The notes under the pieces are model-generated. The model was not told the origin of the DNA, searched no databases, and saw nothing but the letters and a program-made list of their open reading frames with translations. The position numbers and the translations under genes are program-made. Shown piece by piece: positions 4,892-5,099 of a DNA stretch of 5,099 nt (positions are counted from its first letter, which is position 1; each line of letters starts with the position of its first letter). The DNA is from Microbacteriaceae bacterium (GTDB taxonomy: Bacteria > Actinomycetota > Actinomycetes > Actinomycetales > Microbacteriaceae): NCBI GenBank assembly GCA_025463615.1, contig JAODAU010000272.1:1-5099 (forward strand), given 5' to 3'.

Positions 4892-4997
4892 AGCACAGAC
4901 GATACTCGCACGATCGCGGCGATGGCCACGTCATCAGGCACCTGACGCGGCCCGGCGATTCGCGTACTTATTCTGCTCATATGGTGTTCACAGAAAA

Positions 4998-5037
4998 ATA
5001 ACGGTTCGATAACTAGCGCTCCGTTACCGGACCGTTA
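4998..5037 (+). promoter_or_regulatory. Three phased TAACGG/CCGTTA sites, likely an operator
   Basis: ATAACGGT (4998-5005) is an exact inverted copy of ACCGTTAT (5031-5038). A third copy, CCGTTA, is at 5021-5026. Site centres are 22 and 11 bp apart, about two helical turns and one, so all face the same side of the DNA. The last two form a direct repeat with 11-bp period, the usual arrangement for OmpR/PhoB-class winged-helix proteins. The sites abut a strong -10, which suggests control of a plus-strand gene beyond the window. Confidence 0.5.
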
Positions 5038-5043
5038 TATAGT
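5038..5043 (+). promoter_or_regulatory. Candidate -10 TATAGT for an off-window plus-strand gene
   Basis: TATAGT matches TATAAT at 5 of 6 positions, within a region of about 46% GC (4981-5099). The hexamer 17 bp upstream is AGCGCT, a poor -35. The opposite strand reads TATAAC (5039 to 5034), also 5 of 6, so firing in both directions is possible. A start near 5050 would place the 6-bp stem ACAGCA/TGCTGT (5049-5054 with 5064-5069) at the 5' end of the RNA. CAAAC/GTTTG (5046-5050 with 5061-5065) is an exclusive alternative. No reading frame in the last 60 bp can be called with confidence. Confidence 0.45.
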
Positions 5044-5099
5044 TTCAAACAGCAGAAGTTGTTTGCTGTGGCAGCCTCTGCGGAATGTGATTGCAGGAC

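Noticed and set aside
4854..4934. 27-residue N-terminal extension of the 125-aa protein
   Set aside because: The extension is Cys/Arg-rich, unlike the rest, and covers sequence with hairpins typical of an upstream region.
3733..4980. Long minus-strand open frame (415 codons) across the regulator and the 125-aa gene
   Set aside because: Its protein is Arg/Gly/Ala low-complexity and antisense to a clear winged-helix protein; it is a by-product of high GC.
5063..5099. Start of a plus-strand gene (TTG or GTG near 5063-5070, open to the window edge)
   Set aside because: Two frames are open over about 30 bases, with no ribosome binding site and no recognisable protein; too short to call.

Overview
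The window looks like a piece of chromosome from a high-GC actinobacterium, most probably a Microbacteriaceae (Leifsonia/Microbacterium-like) genome. The grounds are about 70% GC in most genes, strong G/C third-position use, and the gene set: divergent tadA/upp and a winged-helix regulator with an N-terminal half of a kind I associate with that family. This placement comes from recognition of families, not from a search.

Layout, left to right. (1) The 5' part of proC (minus strand, runs off the left edge) diverges from a CDF metal-ion transporter gene (plus). Their starts are 24 bp apart around a 10-bp palindrome. (2) A 90-bp convergent gap with an almost perfect 14-bp inverted repeat separates the transporter from a short, lower-GC lipoprotein gene (minus). 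(3) tadA (minus, tRNA wobble adenosine deaminase) diverges from upp (plus, uracil phosphoribosyltransferase) across 30 bp. (4) The 320-bp stretch after upp holds a hairpin, a 46-bp perfect tandem duplication of a 23-bp unit that looks like a dispersed REP-type element, and a 25-codon reading frame ending in a Cys-rich run (VMCCRMCA). This looks like a leader peptide, followed by mutually exclusive hairpins ahead of the next gene. (5) That gene encodes a 240-aa protein with an OmpR/PhoB-type winged helix but no receiver domain. It converges on a 125-aa unrecognised gene (minus). (6) The last ~115 bp fall to about 46% GC and hold a good -10 hexamer preceded by three TAACGG/CCGTTA sites spaced 22 and 11 bp apart. 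The gene they would serve lies beyond the window.

The genes are mostly housekeeping (proline synthesis, tRNA editing, pyrimidine salvage, metal export) and do not form one pathway. There is no phage, transposase, CRISPR or defence cassette. The parts most worth attention are regulatory: the candidate Cys-rich leader peptide and its hairpins, the shared TAACGG motif around the regulator, the symmetric proC/CDF start region, and a sharp context rule for Asp codons (GAT after G, GAC otherwise, when followed by GTN/GCN).
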